DNA of 64,000 nucleotides from Hexactinellida sp. DTS-2022 (GCA_028753945.1 JAPNXP010000010.1:1801042-1865041), one strand, 5' to 3'; positions 1-13,044 are shown, counted from the first letter of the stretch. Translations and numbers: made by a program. Notes: a model not told the origin generated them from the letters alone.

Positions 1-1690
1 ATCAGCATATCCTAAAACCTCTAAAACTCAATTTTAAAGTAATACAATGCAAGGACAATGATTACTGTGAAAAGGAATGAGTAGTGTAATACTCATTTTC
101 AAAACAAAATTTTGTGGTTAGGAAAAACATTGAAATTGAATTCACCATAACTATACTATAGTGTATGCTAATCTGATGCGCAATATCAGTTTTATCTTAC
201 TAGTGTCATACCCAATATGATATCAGTTAAGATAAATTTGATTTGAGTTTTGAGTTTGAAGTTGCCAGATTATCAAGAGAGATTTTCTAAAGATCGGACA
301 CCAATTAATTTTCACATTCAGTTCAAAAACTTTGGGTGGTCCATAATGGTCGGTTATTTCATTGATTGTAATAAGTCTAAATACATAATGATTTGATCTA
401 TCCAAAATAATAGACCCCCAAGCCCCCATCTACCTATTTATTAAATTTACCATTGTCCCCTCAGAAAATTCCTATAAAATATATCTAATTTCTCCACTAT
501 TTATCCAATTAATTTAGGGTTTTCATCCACTAACTGTACTGATAATGAATAACAAATCAGTTTATGATATTTTAAAGTAAATCTCTCAATCAGCATACCA
601 AGTTAGGAATTCATCCATGCTTTTGAATTTCAGTAAGATAATTTTATGAGTCCGGAAGAAATTTAGGCTCTAGAAATGTTCCATATTATACAACTATTCT
701 ACCTAATACTACCTATAATTCTAGGGTTTCCTAAGAGTATTTACACTCAGCAACCATTGACCCTCGTAAATTCAATGCAATATAGAATACCTGGGATAAG
801 ATTAACATTCCAATTATTTTTACCCAAGTTTAAGATGTATTATCAATAGTCATGGGTGATTAATGTATGATGATTACAAAACCAAAAATATAATAAATAA
901 TGAATTTACCATTGATCGTCCAAAACTACTGTTATGAGATTACACACAATATTTTGATGATGCCATCCGGTTTGCAGCTACCGAGAACCTAGTATATGTC
1001 AATAATACTTCATTAGAGTCTATCTAGCATAGTTTTCCTATTTCCACTTACACCCCTGAAATGCCCACTGTGTTTCGGCCTCTTCAGGTGATTATTCTAC
1101 CAGTACCTTTTGTCAAGAAATAATGAGCAAAGGTATATTTTCAAAAGAATACTAAACGGAACATCTCAATTGAAGTCTACATTCCTTTTTGCAAAGCTGG
1201 AAATCGGGAAGCGTAAGTACATCGCCCTCAAACGAGTGAGGAAAGGAAGGGGTAGTATTTTCACGAAATAAAAAGCTATCAGGCAATTTCCTGCCAAAAT
1301 CACACTTGACAAGAAGTTTACATTGTGACGTAATTCGATGGAGTTGTCAATAGGAATTGGAATATCATAAAATTCAATCAGGAGAGAAAAATATCCATTA
1401 TACTCCAAAAATTATCTCCTGTTATGGATATTCAAATTTCCACTGACATTTATCGCATCAGATGGTTTGGATGGTTATGGCTCCAATCATATCTAGTAAC
1501 AGCTCCAAGAGACTCTACAACTTAAAGCAAAAGCTTCATCCTATTCGCCTTCAAACCTCGCTCTATTCGAGATTATAATAATAACCGAATTTGGATTTAC
1601 CAAATACCTTATTCTCAATTACAGATTAGGAATGTTGCCTTATTAGCTGCTAAAGAGAATTAAGAAAACGTTCGACATTTTATGGGTACC
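1..1690. other. unassigned AT-rich sequence
   Basis: No convincing gene, RNA gene or element with clear ends is seen. Open frames here are short and low in complexity. A stretch near 1028-1160 loosely resembles 3226-3330, suggesting an old dispersed repeat. Confidence 0.4.
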
Positions 1691-1692
1691 TA

Positions 1693-2121
1693 CACTAACT
1701 AACTAAAATCATTAAAAACAGTTTTTTTATTGCAGACACAATAAACATCGCGTTGAGTATTAACAGCATTTAACCGACTCTGAAATTACTTTAAATATCA
1801 TAAACTTGGGATTTTAACATATTTTGTTCATTTTATGAAGTGGCATTATGTCCCAAAAAGTACCACTTGAAGGAATAGTGGCACAAATGAATATGTGGCT
1901 TAATCTAAGTGGAAAATAATTGTATGGTCAGAAATTATGCACAAAGTAATTCGACCATGTCGTATTCAAATCTGAAATCATAATTTGCATATTATTATTG
2001 ACTCTTAATGATCAGAAAATATGTATTTAATTAGCTAAGCATCTACAAATAATATTATCTGCAAGAAATTTGAATGTTTGAATACAAATTATTGTAAATT
2101 TAATATTTTGGCAGGTTAGTG
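1693..2121. mobile_element. Tc1/mariner-type MITE (CACTAAC family)
   Basis: A 429-bp non-coding element flanked by TA on both sides. Its ends begin CACTAACT and finish GGTTAGTG as imperfect inverted repeats. The interior resembles the element at 7970-8471, including a shared block around TGATCAGAAA and TTTAATTAGCTAA. TA target duplication and no ORF fit a Tc1/mariner-derived MITE. Confidence 0.65.
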
Positions 2122-2384
2122 TATATCAACCCAATGGTCCCAGAATTACAGGAGGGATAGGAAAATTTACGGATTGGAAAAATCAAACTGGTTAGAAGCA
2201 TGTTTGATGGAAAAATGACTGGATTACAATCTGGAGCAGGCGGTGTCCTTCAAACAATTACGCGATGTTGATCTAATCAGAGAATTATTTCATATAAATC
2301 GATCAATTTCTGCTGCGAAATAAATATTCCAGCGGTTAAACAAGGAAGAATTTATATCTCTAGCATTCAATGATCGATTTAGAT

Positions 2385-2579
2385 CAGTGTTTCTTAACCT
2401 TTTTAAACTTCCGCACCTCTTCAGCTTTCAAATTCAACTTCCGCACCCCTTTAGCTCTCAAATTCAACTCTCGCACCCCCTGGTAAATGTAATATCGTTG
2501 ATTTCTACCATAAACAGAACTTGTACTCTTTTCCCGCACCCCCAGAATCGTACCTCGCACCCCCGGTTGAGAACCACTG
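2385..2579. mobile_element. hAT MITE with perfect 8-bp TSD
   Basis: A 195-bp element with ends CAGTGTTTCTTAACC and GGTTGAGAACCACTG, flanked by the perfect 8-bp duplication ATTTAGAT. CAGTG-type ends and an 8-bp duplication are diagnostic of hAT elements. The interior repeats short CCGCACCCC units. Confidence 0.85.
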
Positions 2580-2589
2580 ATTTAGATTA

Positions 2590-3337
2590 ACACACGAGCC
2601 TGTATGAGATATAGACATAATATGCGCATTACTATTGTATATATATACCTGGAATTTTAGATGGTTTATGACGCTGGTTACCCATTTTCAACCTGGAACA
2701 AGGAAATGTCGCCATACTAAATTAAAATAAAGAACATAATGAAGTTTACTTCTAGTTAATTGATGGAATAAGGAAAGAACTAGGAGCGCGAGACACCGAT
2801 TTGGAGTATGATTTAGGAAAAATTTCATTCAGGAGCGCGAAAAATTGAAATCTTGAAAATGGATCACATCAGAATTAGGAGCGTATTTACAAATGGCTAC
2901 AAAATACACTAGATGGAAAATAGAAACATGAAGATTTACCATCTTAATAGTGATGGTGGCCAAACATCCACTGGGAATATTGCACGTCTGTTTTTTAGAC
3001 AAGAAGGAATTTCTTTTCTGGGTAAACTCCTTAATACCCTAAACATAAAAATACTCGGAAAATGATTTGCACAAAGCTCACAGAAAAATTACGTTCTACA
3101 ACAGTACCAGATAAATAAATACCGAATGGCTAGACATTTTATGCAAGGTAAGATACGAAGCCATCGTATCCATTATAAAGATTTACAGGGTCGATAATTT
3201 ATATGACAAAAATACAATATATAAGCATATTTAATACAGTTTTTCCTATTTCAACTTAACCACCTGAAAATGTCCACTATGGAGTAGACTCTACTTTATG
3301 CAAAAAGTTTATTTACAAAAATAAAATAAAAACTAAC
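2590..3337. other. unassigned spacer
   Basis: AT-rich sequence with no supported gene. GGAGCGCGA-like words recur at 2783-2840 but no element ends are apparent. Confidence 0.35.
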
Positions 3338-4096
3338 CAATAGGAAATCCAAAATTAACTAACAAACTTTGTGCTTTGGAACGAATATCCACTAATTCTG
3401 AATAAATGTCATGGTTGGGTAAGAGAACATAACAGAGAAAAAAAAAATTCGAAGAAATAGGATATACGGAATAATTATGAAAACTATACCATTTATCACT
3501 ACTTTGAAACAGCGTATCACAAGAGTTTCTATTGAATTTAGTGTTCAACTTCACATCAGCTTCAAACACACAATTGTATGTATCTCCCAACTCATTGAAA
3601 TCACGAAATGTAAGATTAAGAAAGGGTGAAATTGTCGATTTGTTGCAAATAGAATCATAACAAATAGGGCTGGTGGAATTATCAAAATTCTCAGAAGAAT
3701 GAACCCCAAATGTATCATACAAATCGTCGTATATTGGATTATTTCTCTCGTCAATAAGAGAATAATCATTCACATTTAAATTAAGAGAACTCTCATCATT
3801 AATAGATGTATTACTAAATATTTGTGAGCAAACATTATGCGAATGAGTATTATTATTTTGTAGAGTAAATAGACTAAAATCTTGGGGTACTTCAAGGATA
3901 TCATAGTTAGTATCACAATCAAATGCTTCACAAAAGTTAGGAGATTCTAATAAGATAGATTCAAAAGAATAATTGCATTCATTGATATTAGAACGTTCAT
4001 CATAATGAGAAGAATGAGGAATATCCACCACAATTTCAGATGGTAATTCTTTAGAACAATTTTCCATTTGTTCCATTGAACTTGGAAGTTGAGTTT
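3338..4096 (-). CDS. hypothetical protein exon, Asn/Ser-rich
   Basis: This is an open frame of about 250 codons on the minus strand, rich in Asn, Ser, Asp and Glu and without a recognised domain. It can be read as an internal exon. A pyrimidine-rich acceptor (ATTTTAG) precedes 4096, with an alternative at 4156, and a GTTAGT donor follows 3338 immediately before the stop. The acceptor leaves a phase-1 boundary, the same phase as the donor of the exon at 14377-15393, so both could belong to one gene with a 10-kb intron. Length and composition set it apart from the surrounding repeats, but no homology is recognised. It could still be a chance ORF. Confidence 0.45.
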
Positions 4097-4169
4097 CTAA
4101 AATGGCATTTAAAAAAATGTAAAGTGAGTAAAAGGATTTCTGTTTTAGCTTATCATCTGACAACAAAAA

Positions 4170-5180
4170 TAATCACACATGAACAATTTTGCATCATATA
4201 CTAAATGCCCTATTAAATAGATTCTTCTAAAGATCATCTGATATAAATAAATAATTTAGTAGAAGTAGCCTATTCAAGTGTCTATAGCAGGAATTTTAAC
4301 AATATAAATACCATCAAGAAAAAATACCTATTAAAGTATAAATAAGTAACTTAGGCAATCAGAAAATCGGGACGGCCAAAATACTGAGTGGCCAAAGTAG
4401 GAAAAATTTTTGAAAATTAAGGCTGTTAAAATTAAATGATTTACTTCTTTTGGATTCAGCAGAGTAAAAAAAACTAGAAAAAGGTGACAACTCTCCAATT
4501 TACCATAAATATGATAATTAACTTGGAGGTTTAAATTTAAGTTGGTAAATACCATATTCTCTTTCAGTATCTAGGAAAACTTATATCAATAGAAACAATA
4601 ATGTGAGACATGTTTCAAAAGTATTTTCTTTCCTCTTTCTAATGAAAATGGCATTGAACAGATTAGTCAACTAATTACACCGATTTTCTCTTCTCCACAT
4701 TAGCATTCGTTTAAATTAATCTACTTGTATTGTTAGATCATCAAAAGTCAAAAATAAAAATTGAGGGCAATTGAGAAATGCAGTATCAACATGAATCATC
4801 AGTCTTACATCTACATACTAATTAAACCAATATTCAGACACGCAGACAAGCGATACACCATTATTTGTACGATTCAAGTCCAAGAAAATACACAAAATTT
4901 CGAACATTGCTCTACTTAGAAATATTATCATAATATTATGGTAAGTTGTGACCTACGTAGTAAACGGCCATGGCACAGGATGTGAAATTTGGATTAAGGA
5001 TAGGTCACCAGACCGATCTTATATTGAACGCAAATCTGATGTAAATATTATTTGTTGAGTGTCTTGTTGTGGGTTTAAAAAAAAGCTTGTTAGTTACCTA
5101 TTTAAGCAACCATAATGTCCAAAAATACTTTACATCAATGTCTTCGCATATGTCTAGTGCCAAATTTGTATATTGTTCAC
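4170..5180. other. unassigned AT-rich spacer
   Basis: No gene or bounded element is visible. If the two minus-strand ORFs at 3.3 and 14.4 kb are exons of one gene, this is intron. Confidence 0.3.
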
Positions 5181-5184
5181 TATA

Positions 5185-5632
5185 CACTCCCCTACCAAAG
5201 ATATTCGTACTCCATCAGCATTCCCATATAAAATAGTAATATAGTGAGTCTATAATAATGTGTAATCAATTGTATACGAATTCCATAGGATATTGCAATT
5301 TAGATTTTATATTCGTAATCAACGTATTCGAAATATCATTAAATAATATTTGAACTCTATTATATACTAATTAACTTGAAAATTATCATCCAGTGCCACT
5401 TATTACCATCTTGTAGCATGGGGACAATTGGAAGAAGTGGTACATGGTGACACCGGATGATAATTTTCAAACTGATCAATATGTATTGAGTTGAAAGCTT
5501 CTACAATGGTCAATTCGGTGGCGTATAATACGATTCTGAAACCAAAGTGGCGACCTCTATAGAATTTGTATACATTAGCGCTAAATATTAGAGTTATATA
5601 ATATTATTTCCATAGGAGATGTTGGGTGCACG
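5185..5632. mobile_element. degenerate Tc1-type MITE
   Basis: An imperfect inverted-repeat element flanked by TA. Left end CACTCCCCTACCAAAG and right end GGGTGCACG are only partly complementary. The centre, near 5377-5470, shares AAAATTATCATC and a repeated GTGGCAC/GTGGTAC word with the MITE at 25300-25778, which supports family membership. Confidence 0.45.
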
Positions 5633-6224
5633 TACCTTCTGCATTTAAGCTAACTGTCCATCTTACAATACTTCAATTCAAACAAAACAAGTTAGATATT
5701 CTCGCGATGCGAAAGAGGATGAGTTATTTGAAAAAATGATCAGACAGAGTCTAGAGCAACAATTTACTGATAAGTAACATATATAATCGACTCATTTAAA
5801 GCAACATAGAGAAAAAACAATTTACTTCCTCTTCCCGATGATTGGATCAAGTGGAAATAAAACTAAAATTATGCACATTTTCTTAAGCCAACATAAGTCA
5901 ATGAACATTTTGAACTAAATTCTTCAATTAAAATTCATTCTTCACTCTACGTTAAGGCTAATCGTGGTAGCGTTGCTGATTTTCATAGCGTCAATAACAT
6001 CAGCGACACCAGACAAATCGACTCCTCAACGAAACAACGAGTTTCAAATACCAACACGGGAACATCCGATTACAAATCAGTTGGATACATATATCCATTA
6101 AGCAGTAGCTCAAATAAAATAGCTATATTATTCAGACCAATATTCAGAGAGTTTTAGTGCAAATACTCCATACAATCTTAACATGGTTCATAAGAGAGTT
6201 CAATTTATCCTTTTCCAAGTTGAA

Positions 6225-6350
6225 AATTCCCTCCATTTCAAGAATCGTCGGCGATATAATGTCAACACAGAAGTTGTTGCTTTAAAGATACACCTCATCT
6301 CTCCAGCTTGTTATAGTTTTCTCCAATCGCTCGAGTGCCTTTGTAAACGA
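6225..6350 (+). pseudogene. P-element transposase fragment
   Basis: A short translated stretch (NRRRYNV...LISPACYSFLQS) aligns by eye with the matching part of the P transposase at 18.3-21.1 kb (NNRRYNI...GISPACYRFIHS). Only about 40 codons survive. It abuts a MULE transposase fragment on the same strand. No P-type inverted repeats are visible, so this is a relic. Confidence 0.6.
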
Positions 6351-6384
6351 ATCAAAGGATATAGTAAATCGTGTTCCAATATTG

Positions 6385-6890
6385 GCTTAGAGAGTGAATT
6401 TTCAAGTTACTTTTCCTACCAAGTCTTGCTTTTGTCTCGCCTTTCGACGTTCGTCGGTATTTCGAAGCTGTGGTTGAGCATCTACCAATGCCTGTATCCA
6501 AAGAATTAATTTTATATTTAAAAAGCACCTACATAGGGCCCCGTGGCAACCATCAAGATCCGATCTATCCAATTGAAATGTGGAACCACCCCCATGAAGT
6601 CCTTCAAGGAATTCCTAGAACAAACGCACTCGAAGCATGGCATATATCATATAATTCGATTGTCGCATGTTACCATCCAAATATTGGAGTTTATGAAGGC
6701 ATTGAAGCACAGGGGCATGTAGAACTCAAACAAGCAAATATTGCCAGAGAAAAGCCTTCGAAGAGACAGGAAGATAAATACAATGAGGAAGGCTTTAAAA
6801 TTCTAAACTCTTGGCTACCAACATAGAGAGCCAGTTGAATTCATAAGTGGCGTGTCGCAAAGAATTGGTATGCACTTGACATAGCTTCTT
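6385..6890 (+). pseudogene. MULE transposase C-terminal fragment
   Basis: The translated segment matches the C-terminal part of the MULE transposases at 17 kb and 57 kb: LPMPVSKELILY, FPIEMWN-like YPIEMWN, PRTNALEAWHISYN and a final ISGVSQRIG motif. In the family the HFLTQN/EAWHRS region follows the DDE core. Reading it requires a frame change near 6470 and another near 6824, so it is not functional. The N-terminal FLYWCH and catalytic regions are missing. Confidence 0.7.
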
Positions 6891-7027
6891 CTTTACTCAT
6901 ACTAGCCATCGTAATCATGCATCAGATTATTTCAATTTCTCTAGATCATTATGATATTTCTTATAATTTGAATACTTCCAATTACAATTAAATATATCAA
7001 AGAGCTGGAATCAATATTACAATATGT

Positions 7028-7075
7028 ACCGAACTGTCCGTACTGAAATTTCTGTATCGAATAGTCCGTAACCAG
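7028..7075. repeat. MULE terminal inverted repeat remnant
   Basis: CCGAACTGTCCGTACTG and AGTCCGTAACC resemble the right end of the MULE at 58200-58261 (ACCGAACTGTCC, CAGTCCGTATCCC). It lies where the right terminus of the MULE relic at 6.4-6.9 kb would be expected. Confidence 0.5.
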
Positions 7076-7330
7076 AATAAACACATCATCAATTGTAAAA
7101 ATCGAAACCATTATATTGTTTGAAAAGATTAATGGTCTTCCAAATAGGATTTTGGATATAACCACAAATATTTCAAAATTATATTTTTAATAAGTCAAAG
7201 TTGCCGCAAAAATATAGTGTTAGATAGATCAGCAATCTATTTATCACACAAATTTTTACGCAAATAGACATTACATTGATCCATTCGATAATCTAGTAAA
7301 CATTGATCCATTCGAAAATCTTTCTTTAAT

Positions 7331-7751
7331 CAAGGGTGGGGTTGGTTAACCGATCTGAGGCTACGGTTACAAATCGATTTCCCTCCACGGTTAACAGCTC
7401 ATCCTACTCAATACAATAAATCCTATAGAATTTTTGATTATACTAGAGAATAAGACTCAGCTGTATAAAGTATAACCCCATAAGTACATTGACTGATACA
7501 TTTCGTATTTTAGGTAAACTATAAACAATGTTGTTTTAAGAAAATGTATTAAGTCAATTTAAGTGGGATGAGAAATGGATTTAGGACTATCATATTCTAA
7601 TAAAATAAAAATTTGTTGATACTTTATACAGTAAGTTCCCAATAACTATGCTGATATTCAACTGACTGGCTAACTGGTTAATAAAATCTGTAACCGTTAA
7701 TCGATGTCAGCAACGGTTAAACGGTTAACCGGTTAACCGAATCCAGCCTTG
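7331..7751. mobile_element. hAT-like MITE with GGTTAACC repeats
   Basis: Ends CAAGGGTGGGGTTGGTTAACC and GGTTAACCGAATCCAGCCTTG are inverted repeats about 21 bp long. Interior copies of CGGTTAAC continue the terminal motif inward. Flanks CTTTAAT and CTTAAAT are imperfectly duplicated, so the superfamily assignment rests mainly on the CA-type ends. Confidence 0.5.
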
Positions 7752-7969
7752 CTTAAATATATAGATAATATCAACAACTCAAGCCGAATTTTCACGGAAC
7801 CACCGTGACATAGAATACATTCTGAAACAAAAGGAATTCAAAATTCCTGAAACAATGAAACAAGTAGTTGATAGCTTATACAATTAAAATGACTTAAGAC
7901 AATCTGTTACTTCTGATATGAAAAGTTTGCTAAGGAAAAAACAAAGAAATCGTTAGAGAACCTCAACTA

Positions 7970-8471
7970 CACTAACCGACCAAAAGTATTTCAACAATAG
8001 GAATTTGAATCCAGACACAAGCGTGTTAAATGCTGTTTAAACTATTCTGAAATGAAGTTAGATATCTTGCTATAGTTATAAACTTCATAACATAGTGATT
8101 TTAAGTCATTTTTATCCAATATCAATGAAATAGCATAAGTGAAACTGCGACCACTTGTGGCACAAGTGGAACAAATAGAAAACTAAACACCAAGAGTAAA
8201 TCGACATTGTTCAAATCTGAAATAAAATTTATATATTTTAATTGCCTCATAATGATCAGAAATCATATATTTAATTAGCTAATTATAAGTTAATGAGTTT
8301 GACACCTCCATAAAAATGTAAATTCTAAAATTCAGCTATTTTATTATACTTTACATAGCGTTTTAAGTAAACAGATATATGTTGAAGCTTCTACAAATGT
8401 TATTATGCTGCTAGAAGCTTGGATTCATGTATACAACTTATTGTCGTTCAAATATTTTTGGCCAATTAGTG
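7970..8471. mobile_element. Tc1/mariner-type MITE (CACTAAC family)
   Basis: A 502-bp element. Left end CACTAACCGACCAAAAG after TA, right end TTTTTGGCCAATTAGTG before TT (probably a mutated TA). Its interior is shared with 1693-2121. A truncated left end of the same family lies at 31843-31980. Confidence 0.65.
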
Positions 8472-9214
8472 TTGAGTGGTGGAATGCAGGGATTCCTTGG
8501 AAATACCGAGGTAAGAAAGCGTGTGCTAAATTTTAATCTTTGAAAACTTCAGTGTTAGATGTGTTAAAGACTTTGCTCAAGCCATCATTACAGCAGCAAG
8601 GGATTAGGCTATCTTTCGTTTTGAATGAGATGAGATAAATTGCATCTGTAGAAGACTCAACACCCATTGTAATTGGAGTGCAACCATTGCCATTGTAGTT
8701 ATTGTAGATATTAATCGCATTGATGTGAAGATGGGGACAATCATTCCAGGTACTAGGGCACAATACGTTAGATGCGTAGTGACACACGTAAAGATCTGAA
8801 GGCCCAAGATCTAGGAGTTGATGGGTTCTCCATGAATAGGATAATCAATGTCGCAGGATATTTAGCTATAAGGTCCATAGGAACCTGGAAATTGTTTGTT
8901 CGAATGATAAATGCCTAATATACCATTAATAATTAACAAAAACAACTTATTACAGAAAGGTAAATCGAAATTTAATAATGACGTAATATTGTTTAAATGG
9001 AACCAAATTTTTGAAATAGATAAATTAACTCAGGTAGGAGGTTGATAACCCATATACAAATAATACATTTGGTCAAGGGCAATAAATGGTGACTTTCCAT
9101 GATATAAATAAATTAAATGCCACTTGTCTGCTTCCAGTGTATGCACCAACGGCCAACTCAAGGTCGGACTATTCTGTCACACCAGTTCCTCTCCAGTCTA
9201 GAGATCATGCCTCC
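8472..9214. other. unassigned spacer
   Basis: No supported gene. Open frames here are short and lack recognisable motifs. Confidence 0.3.
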
Positions 9215-9331
9215 AGCAGTGGCGACTCTGACGCGGTAACACCGGTGGGGCACAGCCTGCCTCAGGTGGGGCACGCTGAAATTCAGGTGGGGCACAGGTC
9301 CCACCTGGCCCACCCTGTCGCCGCCCCTGGG
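9215..9331. mobile_element. small hAT-like MITE with GGTGGGGCAC units
   Basis: Ends CAGTGGCGAC and GTCGCCGCCCCTG are approximate inverted repeats. The interior holds three copies of GGTGGGGCAC, also found in the hAT elements at 47168-47816 and 9780-9990. No clear target duplication was found. Confidence 0.45.
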
Positions 9332-10090
9332 GCTCTCCAGCAATCAATATTCTATCGGTCTTTGGAATCTTGCTCAGAAGCAGGTCCTATTGGATGTATG
9401 TATCCTTATGTGCAGGTTTACCCTCCGTTTACTAGGGATATAAACCCGAATAACTGTACAGTGGTGAGTTATGCCTTCAAAAGTATGAAAGCCAAGCGAG
9501 ATCCTGACTGGCCGCTACTCACTACGCAATTTGTATACGCTTTGATCTAATTATCTGTACACTGCTCCAGCGGTCTCCGTCTGAAGGTTCTCCGGGAATA
9601 AGTCTGGAGTTCATAACCTTTGGCAAAGGTGCCCTTGTCTATTTCAGTCACGGCCAGGATATCAATATAATCCTCATTTAGTCAGTGTTTGAATGTCATT
9701 GAGAGTCCTCCACAAGAGAAGGACCCAATTTTAACGGATTTTGAAAATAGCACCAGGATTTTAATGCAAATATGTTATTGACCAGTGGTTGCGGTAGCGC
9801 GGAATCACTGGTGGGGCAGAGCCTACCTCAGGTGGGGTACACTAACATTAATTTAAGCCTGCGCCTTACCACAGGTGGGGCATGAGATGGGGCACGCTCA
9901 AATTCAGGTGGGGCACAGACCGCACCCTCCCGAAGCCCCAGGTTTGACCCTTGTATACACAACCGGTAGGTTGTACCAACGACCATGGGAGGACAGGCGT
10001 AGCGAGTCCGGATAGGCGAGTCCATGTAAGACAAAATATACTAGTCAATAATGGTTAACCATCCAGTGCGTATTTGCAAATATTGCTATA
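9332..10090. other. GC-richer unassigned block with GGTGGGGCAC repeats
   Basis: This stretch is visibly richer in G and C than its surroundings. A 154-codon plus-strand frame crosses it (9086-9550), but it runs through the MITE at 9215 and shows no domain, so I do not call a gene. More GGTGGGGCAC-type repeats occur at 9805-9915, probably a second degenerate hAT-like element. Confidence 0.35.
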
Positions 10091-10098
10091 CTACTACC

Positions 10099-10885
10099 CA
10101 TGGCCTACTTAATATACGGCTATATATGTTCCCGAGAAGGCCAAGAAAGAAGAAGGCCAGTTTCTAATTTTCATTTTAGGATAAACTATGCCTCCTATTG
10201 TTGTTATTTGGGTTGTATATGGGGTAATCAACCATTGCGAGTCCAATGGAACCACTTTTGAGAATCTCAGATTTGTGGTTAAGCTGTTTAGGCGCAATTT
10301 AATGATGACACCACAAATATACAAAAATATAAAATTTGAGTATAAAGAACTGCGAGAAAATGAAAATAATTTGCTAATATACTTCGAATACATTTTCCGG
10401 ATATATATTGATAATGAATATATATAAACCAGCAATTATATACGTTTTATGTACGAAAATAGTAAGTTTTAATTCGGATACTACTTGTATTTTAGCATGT
10501 GGTTGCTTTATAATTTTTCATTTTTTTTAGAATGTCGCCATTTTGTGATTTAGTAGCCTTTGGGGTATGAAATATATCCCTATATTAGTATTCCTATTAT
10601 AAAATTATTAGGAAGTAGGAAGAAACTGAAATTAATGATATTTGAAAAAAATTCATTTACCATAAATTGTTACCGTCATCATTAAATTGCGCCTAAACAG
10701 CTTAACCACAAATTTGAGATTCTCAAAAGTGGTTCCATTGGACTCGCAATGGTTGATTACCCCATATACAACCCAAATAACAACAATAGGAGGCATAGTT
10801 TATCCTAAAATGAAAATTAGAAACTGGCCTTCTTCTTTCTTGGAATTCTCGGGAACATATATAGCCGTATATTAAGTAGGCCATG
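10099..10885. mobile_element. long-TIR MITE, family A copy 1 (possibly P-type)
   Basis: A 787-bp element whose outer 200-plus bases are inverted repeats. It starts CATGGCCTAC and ends GTAGGCCATG, with the 7-bp duplication TACTACC on both sides. No transposase is encoded; short frames crossing the arms are incidental. The CAT(G/A)GCC start and 7-bp duplication match the P element at 17715-21505 (CATAGC, 7 bp), suggesting mobilisation by P-type transposase. The second copy is 13045-14310. Confidence 0.8.
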
Positions 10886-10892
10886 TACTACC

Positions 10893-11565
10893 CAATTATT
10901 TGTGATTTCACTTTGTCCTTAAAATTTGGTTACAACCTTATCTGGAGTTGTGATTTTGTATAATCTACATGTGTAATCAAATCAAAGAGAATATCTTCAG
11001 GGATGTCTCGCATAACCACAGGAAATATTTGAAGATGCAATGCGCCTTTTTTGATATTAGGAGAATTATTTAATGCATAATTATTGTTTTTTATGGAAAA
11101 AAATATCACGAATAGAATATTTATCTAACCAAAAATCAGTGTATTCTTTTAATTATAATTTGCTTATTATAATGAATTTGAAGCCGGGGTCGATCGTTGT
11201 GGTTAAAAACTTCAATATTTTCATTTTTTTACTCACTGAGATCACCGGTTTCGGGGACTTTTGAGGTAATTTATCGAAATTATTGCGACAGATTCTTCAA
11301 AATTGGTTCATCAAAAAAGCAATAGTGCAAATTAAAGCTATTTATATTTAATCTCTATTACTGCATTCTTGAAAAGCCGCGTGAAAAAATTGTTAATGCG
11401 GAAATGTTTCGAATTTTCAAAAATAGGAAATAGTACTACTTTAAATAGTATTGTAGGACCATGGATTCAAATCTGGATCTTTCTCATATCCATGGTCTAG
11501 AAACACTAAATTCGAAGAGTTTCAATTTTGATTATCCGAACTATTTCCGGTTCTGATGTATCGAA
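10893..11565. other. unassigned AT-rich spacer
   Basis: No supported gene or bounded element. A small plus-strand frame near 11073-11264 has no recognisable motif. Confidence 0.3.
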
Positions 11566-11749
11566 CCAGGGTTTCATCCGAGCGTAAGCTGCGCGCCTAG
11601 AGGCGCGTACATTTGGAAGTAAAAATTTCTAGGCGCGCGAAAATAGAGAGATGCTTCCATAAAAGTAATACAAAATTAGCAATTTAGGCGCGTGTGAGCG
11701 AGCTCAAACTAAACCTAGGCGCGCGGAAAATTTGTCTGGATGAAAGCAA
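11566..11749. mobile_element. hAT MITE (TTTCATCC family)
   Basis: About 184 bp. Ends CCAGGGTTTCATCC and GGATGAAAGCAA, flanked by the 8-bp duplication GTATCGAA. The interior carries four AGGCGCG words. Copies at 16430-16612 and, more divergent, 47832-48052. Confidence 0.75.
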
Positions 11750-13044
11750 GTATCGAATCATTTCACCAAACCAAAATTTTTGGAACATCCAGCAACCAGC
11801 ATAGCAGAAAATATAATTTTGAGAGAGAAAATCATAAGACGAAGAATACACAAGGACAATAAAGTATACTATATTGGTAAATCTTTGTGGTAAAAAAGTA
11901 TGATCTAAATTTAGAAATGTTGTCTAACACTTTTGTATCTTTTCTAATGAAAAAACAAAAATATTTTTTGAAAAAGAAATTTTTAAATACATGTATATTA
12001 AAATTCTGATGAGTAGATAGATTAACTCGGGACATAGTGATTTGTATTAAAAAATTATTTGTTCACATAATTTTGTAAACAACAATAAATATTATTATTA
12101 TTATTTTTTTAATGCGAAATTCATAAGCAGCATACTTGTTCACCTAAAATACCCGGAAGCTGACTTCTGTGTTGATTTTGAATTTTTTATAATTTATTAT
12201 ACCTTTTTGCAGACAACAACAAGAAATATTAATATTAAAATTTAGAATTTACCATACACGTAATTGTTTAACTATAATACCAGTTGGAAGTTAGCCTCGA
12301 AGGTAATTTTGAACTTAAATAAATTTGTTTACCTATTTTTGTAAAGATAAATATATATACATATCGAATGTAAATAGTGCATTTTGTATTTGGATACAAT
12401 CAATGCCAAAATTAAAAATTAAAATATATATTATTACGAATTTTTCAAATTATTGCATGGCGTCAAAAATGAAACAATTAAAGTAGTAAATTCGTTTAAA
12501 GCACCAAACGATACGAATTAACTGAAATCATATAAGTGGAGACTACATTATATCGCCCTAACTACAAAATTTAGACAATTTTTTAAAATTATCATAACTT
12601 CATAACGTTAAATACAGATGTCATATATAAAATTTACTTCTCCAAACGATTCGTTGATGTCAATAGAAATGTGAGAATACTATGAATACGTCATCATTCG
12701 AAGAGTAAGTATAATGATAATCTGGTGTGACGAACATATCCATGATATTTAATGTTCAATTAAAGTTTCAGAATCCTAAATCATATACGGTGTGAATATG
12801 TGCGAACGGGATTAAAAGGTGTGATTAAAAAACGGGGATTAAACGGGGGATTAAAACGGGGATTAAAAAGTGACAATGACTCATACCTTGGCAAGGTTCG
12901 GGAAATCGAGTAGAAACCTCGAAAAGTTGACGAGCGCCAAAAGTATGCTAAAATTTGAAGAGCGCCAAAAGTAACCCCTGTATGCCAAAGTTAAAATTTG
13001 TAAACCGTCCTTTCATCAATCAAATCGGAACTTATAAATACATA
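11750..13044. other. AT-rich spacer with old repeat fragments
   Basis: 12135-12350 resembles the tandem units (TTGTTTACCTATAATACC, AAACAACAACAA) found at 44280-44600 and 54950-55100, so it is a fragment of that family. 12805-12870 holds four GGGGATTAAAA-like units. Nothing else is recognisable. Confidence 0.4.

Noticed and set aside
9086-9550. 154-codon plus-strand ORF in a GC-richer block
   Set aside because: It runs straight through a small hAT-like MITE, shows no domain and has no splice or promoter support.
10188-10427. ORFs crossing the family A arms
   Set aside because: The same peptide appears in both orientations of the inverted arms; no conserved domain, so incidental.
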